From positions 1 to 64,000 of the forward strand of contig CANEZP010000004.1 of the NCBI GenBank assembly GCA_947444305.1: a DNA stretch of 64,000 nucleotides. The letters run 5' to 3'. The translations under genes and the position numbers were made by a program. Shown one piece after another: positions 1 through 7,783 of the stretch. The notes below the pieces were generated by a model. That model was given only the letters and a program-made list of their open reading frames with translations, had not been told where the DNA came from and made no database searches. The stretch's first letter is position 1. Each line of letters starts with the position of its first letter. Source of the stretch: Pseudobdellovibrionaceae bacterium. GTDB lineage: Bacteria > Bdellovibrionota > Bdellovibrionia > Bdellovibrionales > UBA1609.

Positions 1-1
1 A

Positions 2-1060
2 GATTTGAATGTTGATCAATCCATTCGTCTTTATATTTCGGAAACCCAAACTCAAAAAGATCATCTCAATATGGGGGATGGCGTACTGCTGGCATCGGGT
101 GCCACCAGCGGCGGGAATTCGGGTGGGCCGGTCTTTTACGAAGAAAAAGGCCAACTTTATTACGTCGGAATTCACGTAAATGGATACGAGAAAACCCTAA
201 AAAAATACGATCCTAGTTTTGCTAATGGGTACGTCGCGGGATGGACAATCTGGGCGGCGAACTCCGCCGTAATCAAAGAAGACTTTGATAAACATTCGGA
301 GTGGCTGGTTCGTCACAAGCTTTCTTCGGAACCCGGGGCTGATCCGCGCCGCTATCAAGCGTACGAAGCCGTAAATTCAAAATATGCGCCGATCGGTAGG
401 GTTATCAATAATCAAAAGTCTTTCAAGGCTGAAGATAGCGGCACGGGATTTCTTGTCTCCCCATGCTATTTTGTTACAAATTACCGGAGCGTATTTGGTG
501 ATTCTAAAAGACCTACCGCGAACGATTTCTCGGTCACGTTTCGATCTACGAGGACAGCCGTTGGCCTACCGGTCCTGTGGGGTCCTTTCGACAAAACAAC
601 GGCGCCTGGAGATGACTGGGTTCTTTTGCAATTTGAACCGAAAAGCTGCATCGGAGACGAGGTCGGCTGGTTAGACACAGGATTAATGATCGGACCGGTT
701 GATCGAACTGAAGCTAAGCTCAAAATCGCTGGCTTTCCGATCGATAAAAATAAGTTGGCTGAAAATAACGATCTATACGTCAACGATAACGTGCAGATTA
801 TCAATCCCGCAGACATTCACCCCTCCTATTTTTTAACGACGGGGGCCGGCCGCCCTAATAGTCCGGGCAGCCCTATTTATTTCGAGGAGGGTGGACGTCT
901 AAGATATGTTGGAATGTACTCGGGCGTGACTCTGGCGTACCCCACGATCTTTGGTCCCGATAATTTTAAATTCGCAAACGTCGGGGTGGATTATATGAGC
1001 TTCCTTTCGGGGCCGAGTTTTAAACTTATTTTTGCGGACTGGAAGAAAGCTAAAAAGTGA
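2..1060 (+). CDS. Trypsin-like serine protease, double domain with inactive second domain (5' partial)
   Basis: This is probably a secreted chymotrypsin-fold protease cut by the window edge: the frame is open to base 2, and the TTG at base 5 is only a formal start. The visible part holds the end of one protease domain with an intact nucleophile motif (GNSGGP, Ser about 39 counted from base 5). A complete second domain covers about residues 110-350. That second domain aligns well with the next gene, but Arg161 replaces the catalytic His and Pro287 replaces the catalytic Ser (NSPGSP instead of GQSGGP). The Asp (GDDW, 203/204) remains. The second domain therefore looks like a pseudo-protease, perhaps for binding. 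The stop overlaps the next start as GTGA, suggesting translational coupling. The substrate is unknown. Confidence 0.75.
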   Translation, partial: DLNVDQSIRLYISETQTQKDHLNMGDGVLLASGATSGGNSGGPVFYEEKGQLYYVGIHVNGYEKTLKKYDPSFANGYVAGWTIWAANSAVIKEDFDKHSEWLVRHKLSSEPGADPRRYQAYEAVNSKYAPIGRVINNQKSFKAEDSGTGFLVSPCYFVTNYRSVFGDSKRPTANDFSVTFRSTRTAVGLPVLWGPFDKTTAPGDDWVLLQFEPKSCIGDEVGWLDTGLMIGPVDRTEAKLKIAGFPIDKNKLAENNDLYVNDNVQIINPADIHPSYFLTTGAGRPNSPGSPIYFEEGGRLRYVGMYSGVTLAYPTIFGPDNFKFANVGVDYMSFLSGPSFKLIFADWKKAKK

Positions 1061-1965
1061 ATCTACTCTTCCTAGCTTTACTATTTATGGTGCCGTTAAA
1101 TAACAGCTACGCAGCGCCATCCACGCCGGATCCGCAACTTTTTTCCGGCCAACGACCCAGTGTTGTACATGACGCCACCATCTTCTCGGCCAACGGCAAG
1201 GACCCTCGCCGCTACCAAAGCTTTGAAGGCGCGGGCAAGAAGTACGCGATGATTGGGCGGATCTATCCCAATCAGCCTATTCCAATAAAAAATACTCAGA
1301 CCGGCGCGATAGAGATGATTCAAGACACGGCCGGTACGGGATTTATGGTTTCGCCGTGCATCTTCGCGACGACATACCACACGGTGTTTGGCTCTTCTAA
1401 AAATCCTAATACTAAAGAATTTTCAGTTACCTTTCGATCCTCAAAGACCGCGATAGGTCGCCCAATTTCATGGGGCCCAAGGGATAAAACTAGTGAGGCC
1501 GCCGATGATTGGGCGCTCGTCGCTTTAGAGCCTGACAACTGCATAGGTTTAAAGACCGGGTTTATGACTCCATCAATTTCAAATAAAGAAATGCTAAAGC
1601 AAAGAAAAATATTTAGCGCCGGCTACCCGGCCGAAAAGAACGATGTGGACACGAGTCTCCTGTACGTCTCGCAAACCCCGATTAGGCAGACGTACAGGCG
1701 CGAGCATAAAGATATTTTACTCTTGCTTGCGGGTGCGCTGACGAAGGGTCAATCGGGCGGTCCCATCTTTTATGAGGATGAAGAAGGATTGTTGAATGTA
1801 GTGGGCATGGTTGTGGCCTCCTGGAATCCAACCGAAAGAATCGTCAGCAAATACAGCGATGCATCCGCAAACATTGGGGTCCCTAACAATGCTTTTTTTA
1901 ATTACGATTTGATCCTCGAAGACATCAAGAACCATCCGGATTGGAAAAAAACAATCGAGAGATGA
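1057..1965 (+). CDS. Secreted trypsin-like serine protease
   Basis: A 302-residue single-domain chymotrypsin-fold protease, expected to be exported by Sec. The GTG start lies inside the stop of the upstream gene (GTGA overlap). It gives a hydrophobic signal peptide ending near AYAA, at residues 1-20. The catalytic triad is complete: His108 in TTYHTVFG, Asp150/151 in ADDW, and Ser233 in GQSGGP. It shares long blocks with the second domain of the preceding gene, including DPRRYQ and SVTFRS, so the two are duplicates. This copy kept activity residues that the neighbour lost. The target is unknown; extracellular protein degradation is likely from the family. Confidence 0.85.
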   Translation: MNLLFLALLFMVPLNNSYAAPSTPDPQLFSGQRPSVVHDATIFSANGKDPRRYQSFEGAGKKYAMIGRIYPNQPIPIKNTQTGAIEMIQDTAGTGFMVSPCIFATTYHTVFGSSKNPNTKEFSVTFRSSKTAIGRPISWGPRDKTSEAADDWALVALEPDNCIGLKTGFMTPSISNKEMLKQRKIFSAGYPAEKNDVDTSLLYVSQTPIRQTYRREHKDILLLLAGALTKGQSGGPIFYEDEEGLLNVVGMVVASWNPTERIVSKYSDASANIGVPNNAFFNYDLILEDIKNHPDWKKTIER

Positions 1966-1980
1966 TTCTTAAATAACATA

Positions 1981-2733
1981 CTATTTTGTGACCGCTTTTC
2001 TCGCGACCGACGATCCGAGCTTTAGTGAACCGTTTACGATCTCCAATGAACTCGGTAACTTTCCTTTTTCTTGCGCAAAGGTGGTTGAGACGACCTTCGT
2101 GACTCCCTCAAAGGATAAGCGATAAGTCGAGTAGCTATCGGAGGGGACGAGCCGGCGCGCGTGGATATCGAGCAAAAGTTTATTGCCGGAGTCTGCATCG
2201 AAAAATTTAAAGCCCGTGAAATCTTCCGCCGTGATATCCGGACACGGCAAAGTGGTGCTTTCGTAGGCAAGAACGATGATCCGGCGTTTGGCGGACTTCG
2301 GTTCATGCCCCGTCAGCTCGAAGACTAATGGCGCGTGAACGGTGCGCACCGGCGCTTCGCAGTACGGGTCATCGTAAAAGTTTGAATCGAAGAGCACGCC
2401 CTGATTTTTGGGTCCGGTTACCGCAACGATGTCCCGCTGAGCAATGCAAGACGGCGGGCCCATTTTATGATCGGTCCGGGCGCGATTCATTTCGAGGTGG
2501 ACGGATTCGAACGTCATGCCTTGCGTTCGCGTCGTGATGGAGCGACGAACCTCCATTTTAGCGGGCCCCGCAAACGGGCCAAGATCCGCGCAAAACTTTT
2601 CGAATTCCCCCGCGGTTTTCGGTGTGTCGATTTCTTTTTTGATCCAATCTGCAGCCTCGGCGAGCGCAGTCGAGGAGATCAGCATCAGGTAAATCAAGCT
2701 TAAGCATCTGGGGAGAGAAGTGTTCTTCATCAT
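1981..2733 (-). CDS. Secreted protein of unknown function
   Basis: About 250 residues with a clear Sec signal peptide (hydrophobic stretch ending near STALAEA). I do not recognise a family. The mature part has a few cysteines (FCADLG, PSCIAQ, DPYCEAP, LPCPDI) that could form disulfides after export. The start is taken at the first of two adjacent ATG codons; a TTG lies one codon earlier. It converges with the protease gene, only 15 bp from its stop, and no terminator is visible between them. Confidence 0.6.
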   Translation of the reverse strand: MMKNTSLPRCLSLIYLMLISSTALAEAADWIKKEIDTPKTAGEFEKFCADLGPFAGPAKMEVRRSITTRTQGMTFESVHLEMNRARTDHKMGPPSCIAQRDIVAVTGPKNQGVLFDSNFYDDPYCEAPVRTVHAPLVFELTGHEPKSAKRRIIVLAYESTTLPCPDITAEDFTGFKFFDADSGNKLLLDIHARRLVPSDSYSTYRLSFEGVTKVVSTTFAQEKGKLPSSLEIVNGSLKLGSSVARKAVTK

Positions 2734-2790
2734 CAAAGGATCTAGAGTCCCACCCGGTTTGGCAATAAAATTGGGGTGGCCATTTATCCG

Positions 2791-2813
2791 AAAAGCCCGG
2801 TCTCAGTCCGGGC
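2791..2813 (-). terminator. Rho-independent terminator overlapping a stop codon
   Basis: Read on the minus strand this is GCCCGG, a 7-base loop, CCGGGC and then TTTTC. The loop contains the stop codon of the SH3-like gene that ends at 2803, so termination and the end of translation overlap. The six GC-rich pairs and four T residues make it plausible but short. Confidence 0.55.
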
Positions 2814-3156
2814 ACGAGCCTTCCGTTAAGAACTGCGATTTCGCCCAGCCTTTTTGACCTTTGTAGATAACTTTCGACCACCTTGATTTACGCATGGTCG
2901 CCCGGTCGGCTTCCGACATTTGTAAACCCTTGCCGTCCGAGACTTCCGGGTAATCGCCTTGATTGGTGAGGCCGTCGGCGTCGTGCGGGATGTCGGCCAG
3001 CTTCTTGGATTTGAAATCATGATCGGCCCGCAACGCGAGCGTGTCGGTCTTCGCGACGCCGGTCACGCGGTAGCAGTCGGGCCCGTCCGCGTGGCCGGTC
3101 GAGCTGATCAGCATGAGTGGAGCGATGAGGAGCAAACTGAAGATGGTTGTTTTCAT
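2803..3156 (-). CDS. Small secreted SH3-like domain protein
   Basis: 117 residues starting at the ATG at 3156, which puts a signal peptide (MKTTIFSLLLIAPLMLISS, cleavage near GHADG) at the very N-terminus. A longer reading from 3189 would bury it. The mature part reads like a bacterial SH3 domain: a Tyr-Arg-Val-Thr start, a LALRAD segment typical of the first strands, and a late G-Q-K-G-W-A-K motif. Such domains usually bind peptidoglycan or peptides in the envelope. Three Cys residues may form disulfides. The function is inferred only from the fold. Confidence 0.6.
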   Translation of the reverse strand: MKTTIFSLLLIAPLMLISSTGHADGPDCYRVTGVAKTDTLALRADHDFKSKKLADIPHDADGLTNQGDYPEVSDGKGLQMSEADRATMRKSRWSKVIYKGQKGWAKSQFLTEGSCPD

Positions 3157-3248
3157 GAGCGAAATCCTACCAAAGCCCCGACGCGGCAACCAAGCGAAAT
3201 GGTAAAAGGTCGCCTACCGCAAGCGAAAATTAGCGGCTATGGAAGGGC

Positions 3249-4058
3249 ATGCGTGCTTTAGGTTTATTCGCTATTCACCTTCTGATCTTTTCGTTTAACG
3301 ACGCGCACGCCGTGGCTGAGCCGGCTCTGTCGCGAAGAAACTTTTTGGCCGGGCTAAGTGCTTGTTCAAGTATGGCAGGAGCGTCACCCGCATTTCTACT
3401 CAGCAATTCGATCGGTCAGGTAACAGTTCAGTCGCTGGTGGACGAGCAGTTCGCTAAAATCCTGAGCGACGGATTTTTCAGACATCATTTCTCGGGAGTC
3501 CTCGGTTTGAATCCCTACGAGGAGGGGCCGATGCCCGCGGCACTTGCGTCAAGGCTGCGTGAAGTCGCCCTCAACTTTGTTTCGGTGAACTGTCAGGTTG
3601 CCGCTGAATTTAAAATTAGTCTTGAGCAAGTCCAAGAGGAAGCGGCTTTTATCATGAAACCCGGATCAGATATTCGCCACCTTTATCCACCCGATATTCC
3701 GGTTAAGTACGCAAAGGAGCGGAAATTTGCGCCGCTCGGTATCGACTTTCAGGAGCGCTATCTCGATGTGCTGCGGGATTCGGAATTGGATCTTTCGGCC
3801 TGGTGGCGTACGCAATTGGATTTTAATCGCAAATGGCAAAACCTTTATCGCTATTTCGACGGCGTCGATCGGCGTTTTTTGCGCGTGAACGCGGCGGGTG
3901 AGCCGCGGATTCACGACGAAGGACTTCGGCAAGAGAGCGGCGAGCCGGCCGGCGAAAATCAGCCGCGGTTAGAATCACCGCTTGAGCGCGACGCCGCGCG
4001 GTTGCGCCTTTTGCGGGCGGTGCATTTCCGGGCGAATTGCTTGCGCCTGCTTCGTTAA
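3249..4058 (+). CDS. Exported protein of unknown function with a Tat-like motif
   Basis: 269 residues from the ATG at 3249, which has an AAGG just upstream. Residues 1-21 look like a Sec signal ending in AHA. They are followed at once by a twin-arginine motif (SRRNFLAG, residues 28-35) and a second hydrophobic stretch. An in-frame GTG at 3312 would give a classical Tat signal with the motif near the start, so the true start is undecided. The body has no family I recognise. The last 50 residues are Arg/Glu/Leu-rich and low in complexity, which could mean a frameshift near 3900, although neither alternative frame continues far. Confidence 0.45.
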   Translation: MRALGLFAIHLLIFSFNDAHAVAEPALSRRNFLAGLSACSSMAGASPAFLLSNSIGQVTVQSLVDEQFAKILSDGFFRHHFSGVLGLNPYEEGPMPAALASRLREVALNFVSVNCQVAAEFKISLEQVQEEAAFIMKPGSDIRHLYPPDIPVKYAKERKFAPLGIDFQERYLDVLRDSELDLSAWWRTQLDFNRKWQNLYRYFDGVDRRFLRVNAAGEPRIHDEGLRQESGEPAGENQPRLESPLERDAARLRLLRAVHFRANCLRLLR

Positions 4059-4076
4059 GGTGCGATTCCACTTCCC

Positions 4077-4940
4077 ATGCGCAAAGTCCTTTTATACTTT
4101 AGTTTTCTGATGGCACACTTTCCCGCACACTCCATTGAACTTCCGGTTTTCATCGGCGACCCCTGTATCAAAGATCTCACCGCGCAAGGATCGCCGCGCG
4201 AAATTTTATACGCGAAAGTTCTGGCGGATGAGCCGGGACGACTGAACTCGTCCTCCATCGTTGAATTTCTTTACGAGCATCCGCAACTCTCGGATTTAGG
4301 AATTCGTGAAGCCTACGACGGTTCGGCGGGCGTGACCGAAGGCTACACTTTGCGGGAGCACACGCGCATGGTGCTGACCGTGTTTCGCGAGCAGGCGAAG
4401 TTCTACCGGTTTGCGCCGGAGGATTACCGCGGCGTGAACGTCGGCAAGCTTTTGCAGTTCGTGATCGCGATTCATGATTTGGGCAAGGGGCTTTCGCTAC
4501 AAGCCTACGAAGACCAACTCGGTCGCGCGGCCGAAACGAAAGCCGAATTTAAAGCCGCGTCCGCTCGGCAAAGTGAATACACGATGCCGCTGGTGCGAAA
4601 ACTTTTGCAGATCTTCGAATTCCCCGAAGCCGAATCTGCGCTCGCGATAACTCTGATCGACGGCGACATCATGGGGGCGGTCGTTACGGGCAAGATCAAA
4701 GCCGAAGAAGGTCACCGCCAAATTACCGAGGCCGCCGAAAAACTGGGCGTGACGCCCGCGGCGTTGTTCAATCTTAAATTACTTTATTTTGTGAGCGATG
4801 CGGCTTCGTACCCCGGCTTGCGCTACGGCCGTGGCTTGTCGGCCCGCGCGCTGCCGCCCGTGTTCGTTGAGCAGGCGGGTGGCCAACTTCTTCCGCGAGC
4901 GCAGGCGTTTCAAGATCTGCTCGAGATGTTCCGGCGCTAG
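4077..4940 (+). CDS. Exported HD-domain protein
   Basis: 287 residues with an N-terminal hydrophobic signal (residues 1-18). It has a full set of HD-superfamily metal ligands in order: His95 (LREHTRMV), His133-Asp134 (AIHDLGKG) and Asp240 (VSDAAS). HD proteins are usually cytoplasmic phosphohydrolases of nucleotides or phosphodiesters. A signal peptide on one is unusual and suggests a periplasmic substrate or an inner-membrane tether. The gene follows the previous one with an 18 bp gap. The substrate cannot be told from the sequence. Confidence 0.6.
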   Translation: MRKVLLYFSFLMAHFPAHSIELPVFIGDPCIKDLTAQGSPREILYAKVLADEPGRLNSSSIVEFLYEHPQLSDLGIREAYDGSAGVTEGYTLREHTRMVLTVFREQAKFYRFAPEDYRGVNVGKLLQFVIAIHDLGKGLSLQAYEDQLGRAAETKAEFKAASARQSEYTMPLVRKLLQIFEFPEAESALAITLIDGDIMGAVVTGKIKAEEGHRQITEAAEKLGVTPAALFNLKLLYFVSDAASYPGLRYGRGLSARALPPVFVEQAGGQLLPRAQAFQDLLEMFRR

Positions 4941-4947
4941 CGGCGCT

Positions 4948-5286
4948 TCAAAAGTTCTTAACTAGTTCGCACTTCTTATCTTTGCAGCGCGTGACGTTCA
5001 CTTCACGGTTTGGGTCCGATTCGGGCGAACCGCAGGTCATGGAAGTCACCTGGCAACGGTTGTATTCTTCGATTTTACCTAGAAAATCTGAGTTAAAAGC
5101 GGCCTTCATCCCGCAGGCGTCGTAGGCCGCCGTGCAATCTTCCGTCTTCTCGCAAGCGACCCATTGGTCTTCGAAGTCGATGCACGCTTTACCTTCAGCG
5201 GATACCGATGACGCTGAATCGGACGAGGGAGCGTGCGTACAAGAAAGTGACAACATAACGATTGAGCATGCGATGATTTTGATCAT
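4948..5286 (-). CDS. Small Cys-rich lipoprotein
   Basis: 112 residues from the ATG at 5286; a TTG two codons upstream is the alternative. The N-terminus is a lipoprotein signal ending LSLSC, so Cys16 should be lipidated. The mature chain has about eight further cysteines in short spacing (ACIDF, VACEKTEDC, DACG, RCQVTSMTC, RCKDKKC), which suggests a disulfide-stabilised envelope domain. No known family is recognised. It converges with the HD gene across 7 bp. Confidence 0.6.
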   Translation of the reverse strand: MIKIIACSIVMLSLSCTHAPSSDSASSVSAEGKACIDFEDQWVACEKTEDCTAAYDACGMKAAFNSDFLGKIEEYNRCQVTSMTCGSPESDPNREVNVTRCKDKKCELVKNF

Positions 5287-5340
5287 GCTCAATTGTTCAA
5301 TAAAAGCCGCGGAAAGGTCAACCTATCCGCGTGCCGTAAT

Positions 5341-5670
5341 TTATCGTACCAGTTTGAAAGTGACGGTTACGCAGAGGGTGTTCGCATCGGGTGAGGTGGG
5401 TGCCGAGACGATGATTTCCTGATAATATGTCGACGCTTTGAGAAGACCAAGCGTGTAGCGGAGCGAGCTTGCCGCCGACGTTCCGGCGATCCCGTAACCG
5501 CAGACCGGCACGGCGGCTAGATGGTTAAGAACAGCCTTTGCCTCGGCCACTTCCGTCTCGGCACGATCTTTCACCTCGTTGGGTGTTTTCGTGGGCCAGC
5601 TAGAGCGGAAGTCCGCGTGCACGAGGGACGAGGTGGACAGCAACAGAGCGGCGAGTACCGATTTAAACAT
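5341..5670 (-). CDS. Small secreted protein of unknown function
   Basis: 109 residues with a clear Sec signal (MFKSVLAALLLSTSSLVHA). The mature part has two cysteines (PVCGYG and TLCVTV) that could pair. No domain is recognised. It is divergent from the 2H phosphoesterase gene at 5753 and may share its 80 bp upstream region. Confidence 0.55.
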   Translation of the reverse strand: MFKSVLAALLLSTSSLVHADFRSSWPTKTPNEVKDRAETEVAEAKAVLNHLAAVPVCGYGIAGTSAASSLRYTLGLLKASTYYQEIIVSAPTSPDANTLCVTVTFKLVR

Positions 5671-5752
5671 AGATTGCTCCTGAAGGATTTATGGGCGACA
5701 CGTATCTTGCATTACGCTCAACGTCAATTGGGCAAAAATTCAAAGTGCGCCG

Positions 5753-6265
5753 ATGAGGTTTAGTTTGATCGTGACGTTAAAAATGGAAGAGGACGTAGCC
5801 CAAACGCTGACCGAATACCGGCTTAAGTATTTCCCGGCCGAGCGCAATTACCTCGATGCGCATATCACGCTCTTCCATAAGTTACCCGAAGAGTCGCGTG
5901 AGGTTTGGCAGGCGGAGCTCGTACGAGTCGCGGCGAGCACTATCCCTTTTGAGTTTAGTTTGTCTTCGGTGTTTTCGCTCGGGGGCGGCTTCGCGGTTAA
6001 GGTCGAGAGTCCCGCATTAGTTACTTTGAAAGAAAAGCTGGTGAAGTCCTGGTCCGAATTCCTCACGCCGCAAGACCGGCAGAAGTTTAATCCCCATTGC
6101 ACCATTCAAAACAAAGTCGCCCCGGCCCGGGCCCGCGAAGATTTACGCAAGTTTCAGCTCGAGTGGGAACCGCGCACCGCCACCGCCCAAGGCCTCCAGC
6201 TATGGAATTACCTGAACGGACCATGGCAACTCGAACGCGAACTTTTGTTCTCCGGCAGAGATTAA
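5753..6265 (+). CDS. 2'-5' RNA ligase-like 2H phosphoesterase
   Basis: 170 residues, the usual size for LigT/2H phosphoesterases. Both defining HxT/S motifs are present: His37-Ile-Thr39 (DAHITLF) and His115-Cys-Thr117 (PHCTIQ). The family acts on 2',3'-cyclic or 2',5'-linked phosphodiesters of RNA, tRNA or nucleotides. The exact substrate cannot be assigned. There is no signal peptide, so it should be cytoplasmic, unlike its neighbours. The start at the ATG is forced by the proximity of the HIT motif. Confidence 0.75.
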   Translation: MRFSLIVTLKMEEDVAQTLTEYRLKYFPAERNYLDAHITLFHKLPEESREVWQAELVRVAASTIPFEFSLSSVFSLGGGFAVKVESPALVTLKEKLVKSWSEFLTPQDRQKFNPHCTIQNKVAPARAREDLRKFQLEWEPRTATAQGLQLWNYLNGPWQLERELLFSGRD

Positions 6266-6405
6266 GTCCCGCCCCCAAACACACGATGGCGCAGCGTCTC
6301 TTTTCCAGAATTTAAACACTGAGTCAGGGCCGGGCGTACGATAGGTGAGGGGCCGCTGGAGCCTTTCCGCTCCAATGCCAAGGGATTCTACGGTATAGCT
6401 GGGCG

Positions 6406-7752
6406 ATGGAAATTAATTACGATGGATTAGTCGGGCCTTCACACAATTACGCCGGTTTGTCTTACGGCAATGTCGCGTCGATGAGCCACAAGGCGCAGGT
6501 CTCGAATCCGCGCGAAGCCGCGCTTCAAGGTTTGAGTAAAATGAAAGCGTTGATGGAGCTAGGGTTGGCGCAGGGCGTGTTCGCGCCGCAAGAACGTCCC
6601 GACGTTTTGGCGCTGCGCTCGCTGGGGTTCGCCGGTTCGGATTCCGAAATCTTGAACGCCGCTTTCAAGAAAGCACCCGAATTGCTCGCGGCTTGTTCGT
6701 CGGCCTCGAGCATGTGGACCGCCAATGCCGCAACGACTTGCGCCAGCGCCGATAGCGAAGACGGCAAGGTTCATTTCAGCGCGGCAAATCTCGAAAACAA
6801 ATTTCACCGCGCGATCGAACATCCGACCACATCACGGGTGCTCAAAGCGATGTTTGCCGACGGCCAATATTTCGCGCACCACCCGGCGCTGACTTCAAGC
6901 GGTGTCACCGGTGACGAAGGGGCGGCCAATCATACCCGTTTCGAAAATTCCGACGGCGAACGTGGCTTCCATTTCTTTGCCTACGGGCAAGTCGCTCTGC
7001 AAACGAACGGCGTGGTACCAAAGAAATTTCCGGCAAGGCAATCGCTCGAAGCTTCGAAAGCCATCGCGCGCCGCCATAAGCTTCCCGAAAAGAATTGTTT
7101 TTTCGTTCAGCAAAATCCCGTCGCGATCGACGCGGGCGCTTTTCACAATGACGTCGTGGCGGTCGGGCACAAGCGCGTGCTTTTCTATCACGAGCTGGCT
7201 TACCTAGACGGCGATCAATTTTGGGATCAACTGCGCGAATCGTTTAGCGACGCGTGCGGTGGCGACTTGATCCGCGTGAAGGTGAGTGATCAAGAAGTGC
7301 CGTTAGCCGACGCCGTGAAATCCTACTTGTTCAACTCGCAATTGGTGACGTTACCGGGCGGCGAAATATGTTTGATCGCGCCGACCGAATGCCAAGAGAC
7401 CGCGTCGGTCAAAGATTTCCTCGGCCGTTTGCTCGGCGATGCAAACTCGCCCATTCGGCAAGTCCGCTACTTCGACCTCCGGCAAAGTATGCATAACGGA
7501 GGCGGCCCGGCCTGTTTGCGGTTTCGGGTTGAGTTGACGGCTGCAGAAATGAAAGCTGCTAACCCACGTTGCTTGCTTACGCCCGCTCTTTACGGCGAGC
7601 TCGTCGCTTGGGTGAACAAACATTACCGCGACCGTTTGACCATCGAAGATCTCGGTGACATAAAATTTTTGAACGAATGCCGCACGGCTCTGGATGAACT
7701 AACGCAATTACTCAATCTTGGTTCGGTTTATCCGTTTCAGTTGCGCGCTTAA
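6406..7752 (+). CDS. astB: N-succinylarginine dihydrolase
   Basis: AstB hydrolyses N2-succinylarginine to succinylornithine, CO2 and ammonia in the arginine succinyltransferase pathway. The 448-residue length fits. The N-terminus matches the family (NYDGLVGPSHNYAGLSYGN). The active-site regions include ANHTRFE, the HNDVVAVGH block and the nucleophile Cys370 in SMHNGGGPACLRFR. The fold is that of guanidino-modifying (deiminase-like) enzymes. The other ast genes (astC, astA, astD, astE) are not in this window, so astB is isolated here. The beta-amylase gene begins 31 bp downstream on the same strand. Confidence 0.92.
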   Translation: MEINYDGLVGPSHNYAGLSYGNVASMSHKAQVSNPREAALQGLSKMKALMELGLAQGVFAPQERPDVLALRSLGFAGSDSEILNAAFKKAPELLAACSSASSMWTANAATTCASADSEDGKVHFSAANLENKFHRAIEHPTTSRVLKAMFADGQYFAHHPALTSSGVTGDEGAANHTRFENSDGERGFHFFAYGQVALQTNGVVPKKFPARQSLEASKAIARRHKLPEKNCFFVQQNPVAIDAGAFHNDVVAVGHKRVLFYHELAYLDGDQFWDQLRESFSDACGGDLIRVKVSDQEVPLADAVKSYLFNSQLVTLPGGEICLIAPTECQETASVKDFLGRLLGDANSPIRQVRYFDLRQSMHNGGGPACLRFRVELTAAEMKAANPRCLLTPALYGELVAWVNKHYRDRLTIEDLGDIKFLNECRTALDELTQLLNLGSVYPFQLRA

Positions 7753-7783
7753 CACTGGCACACGCTTTGTAGTTCCGTTACCT

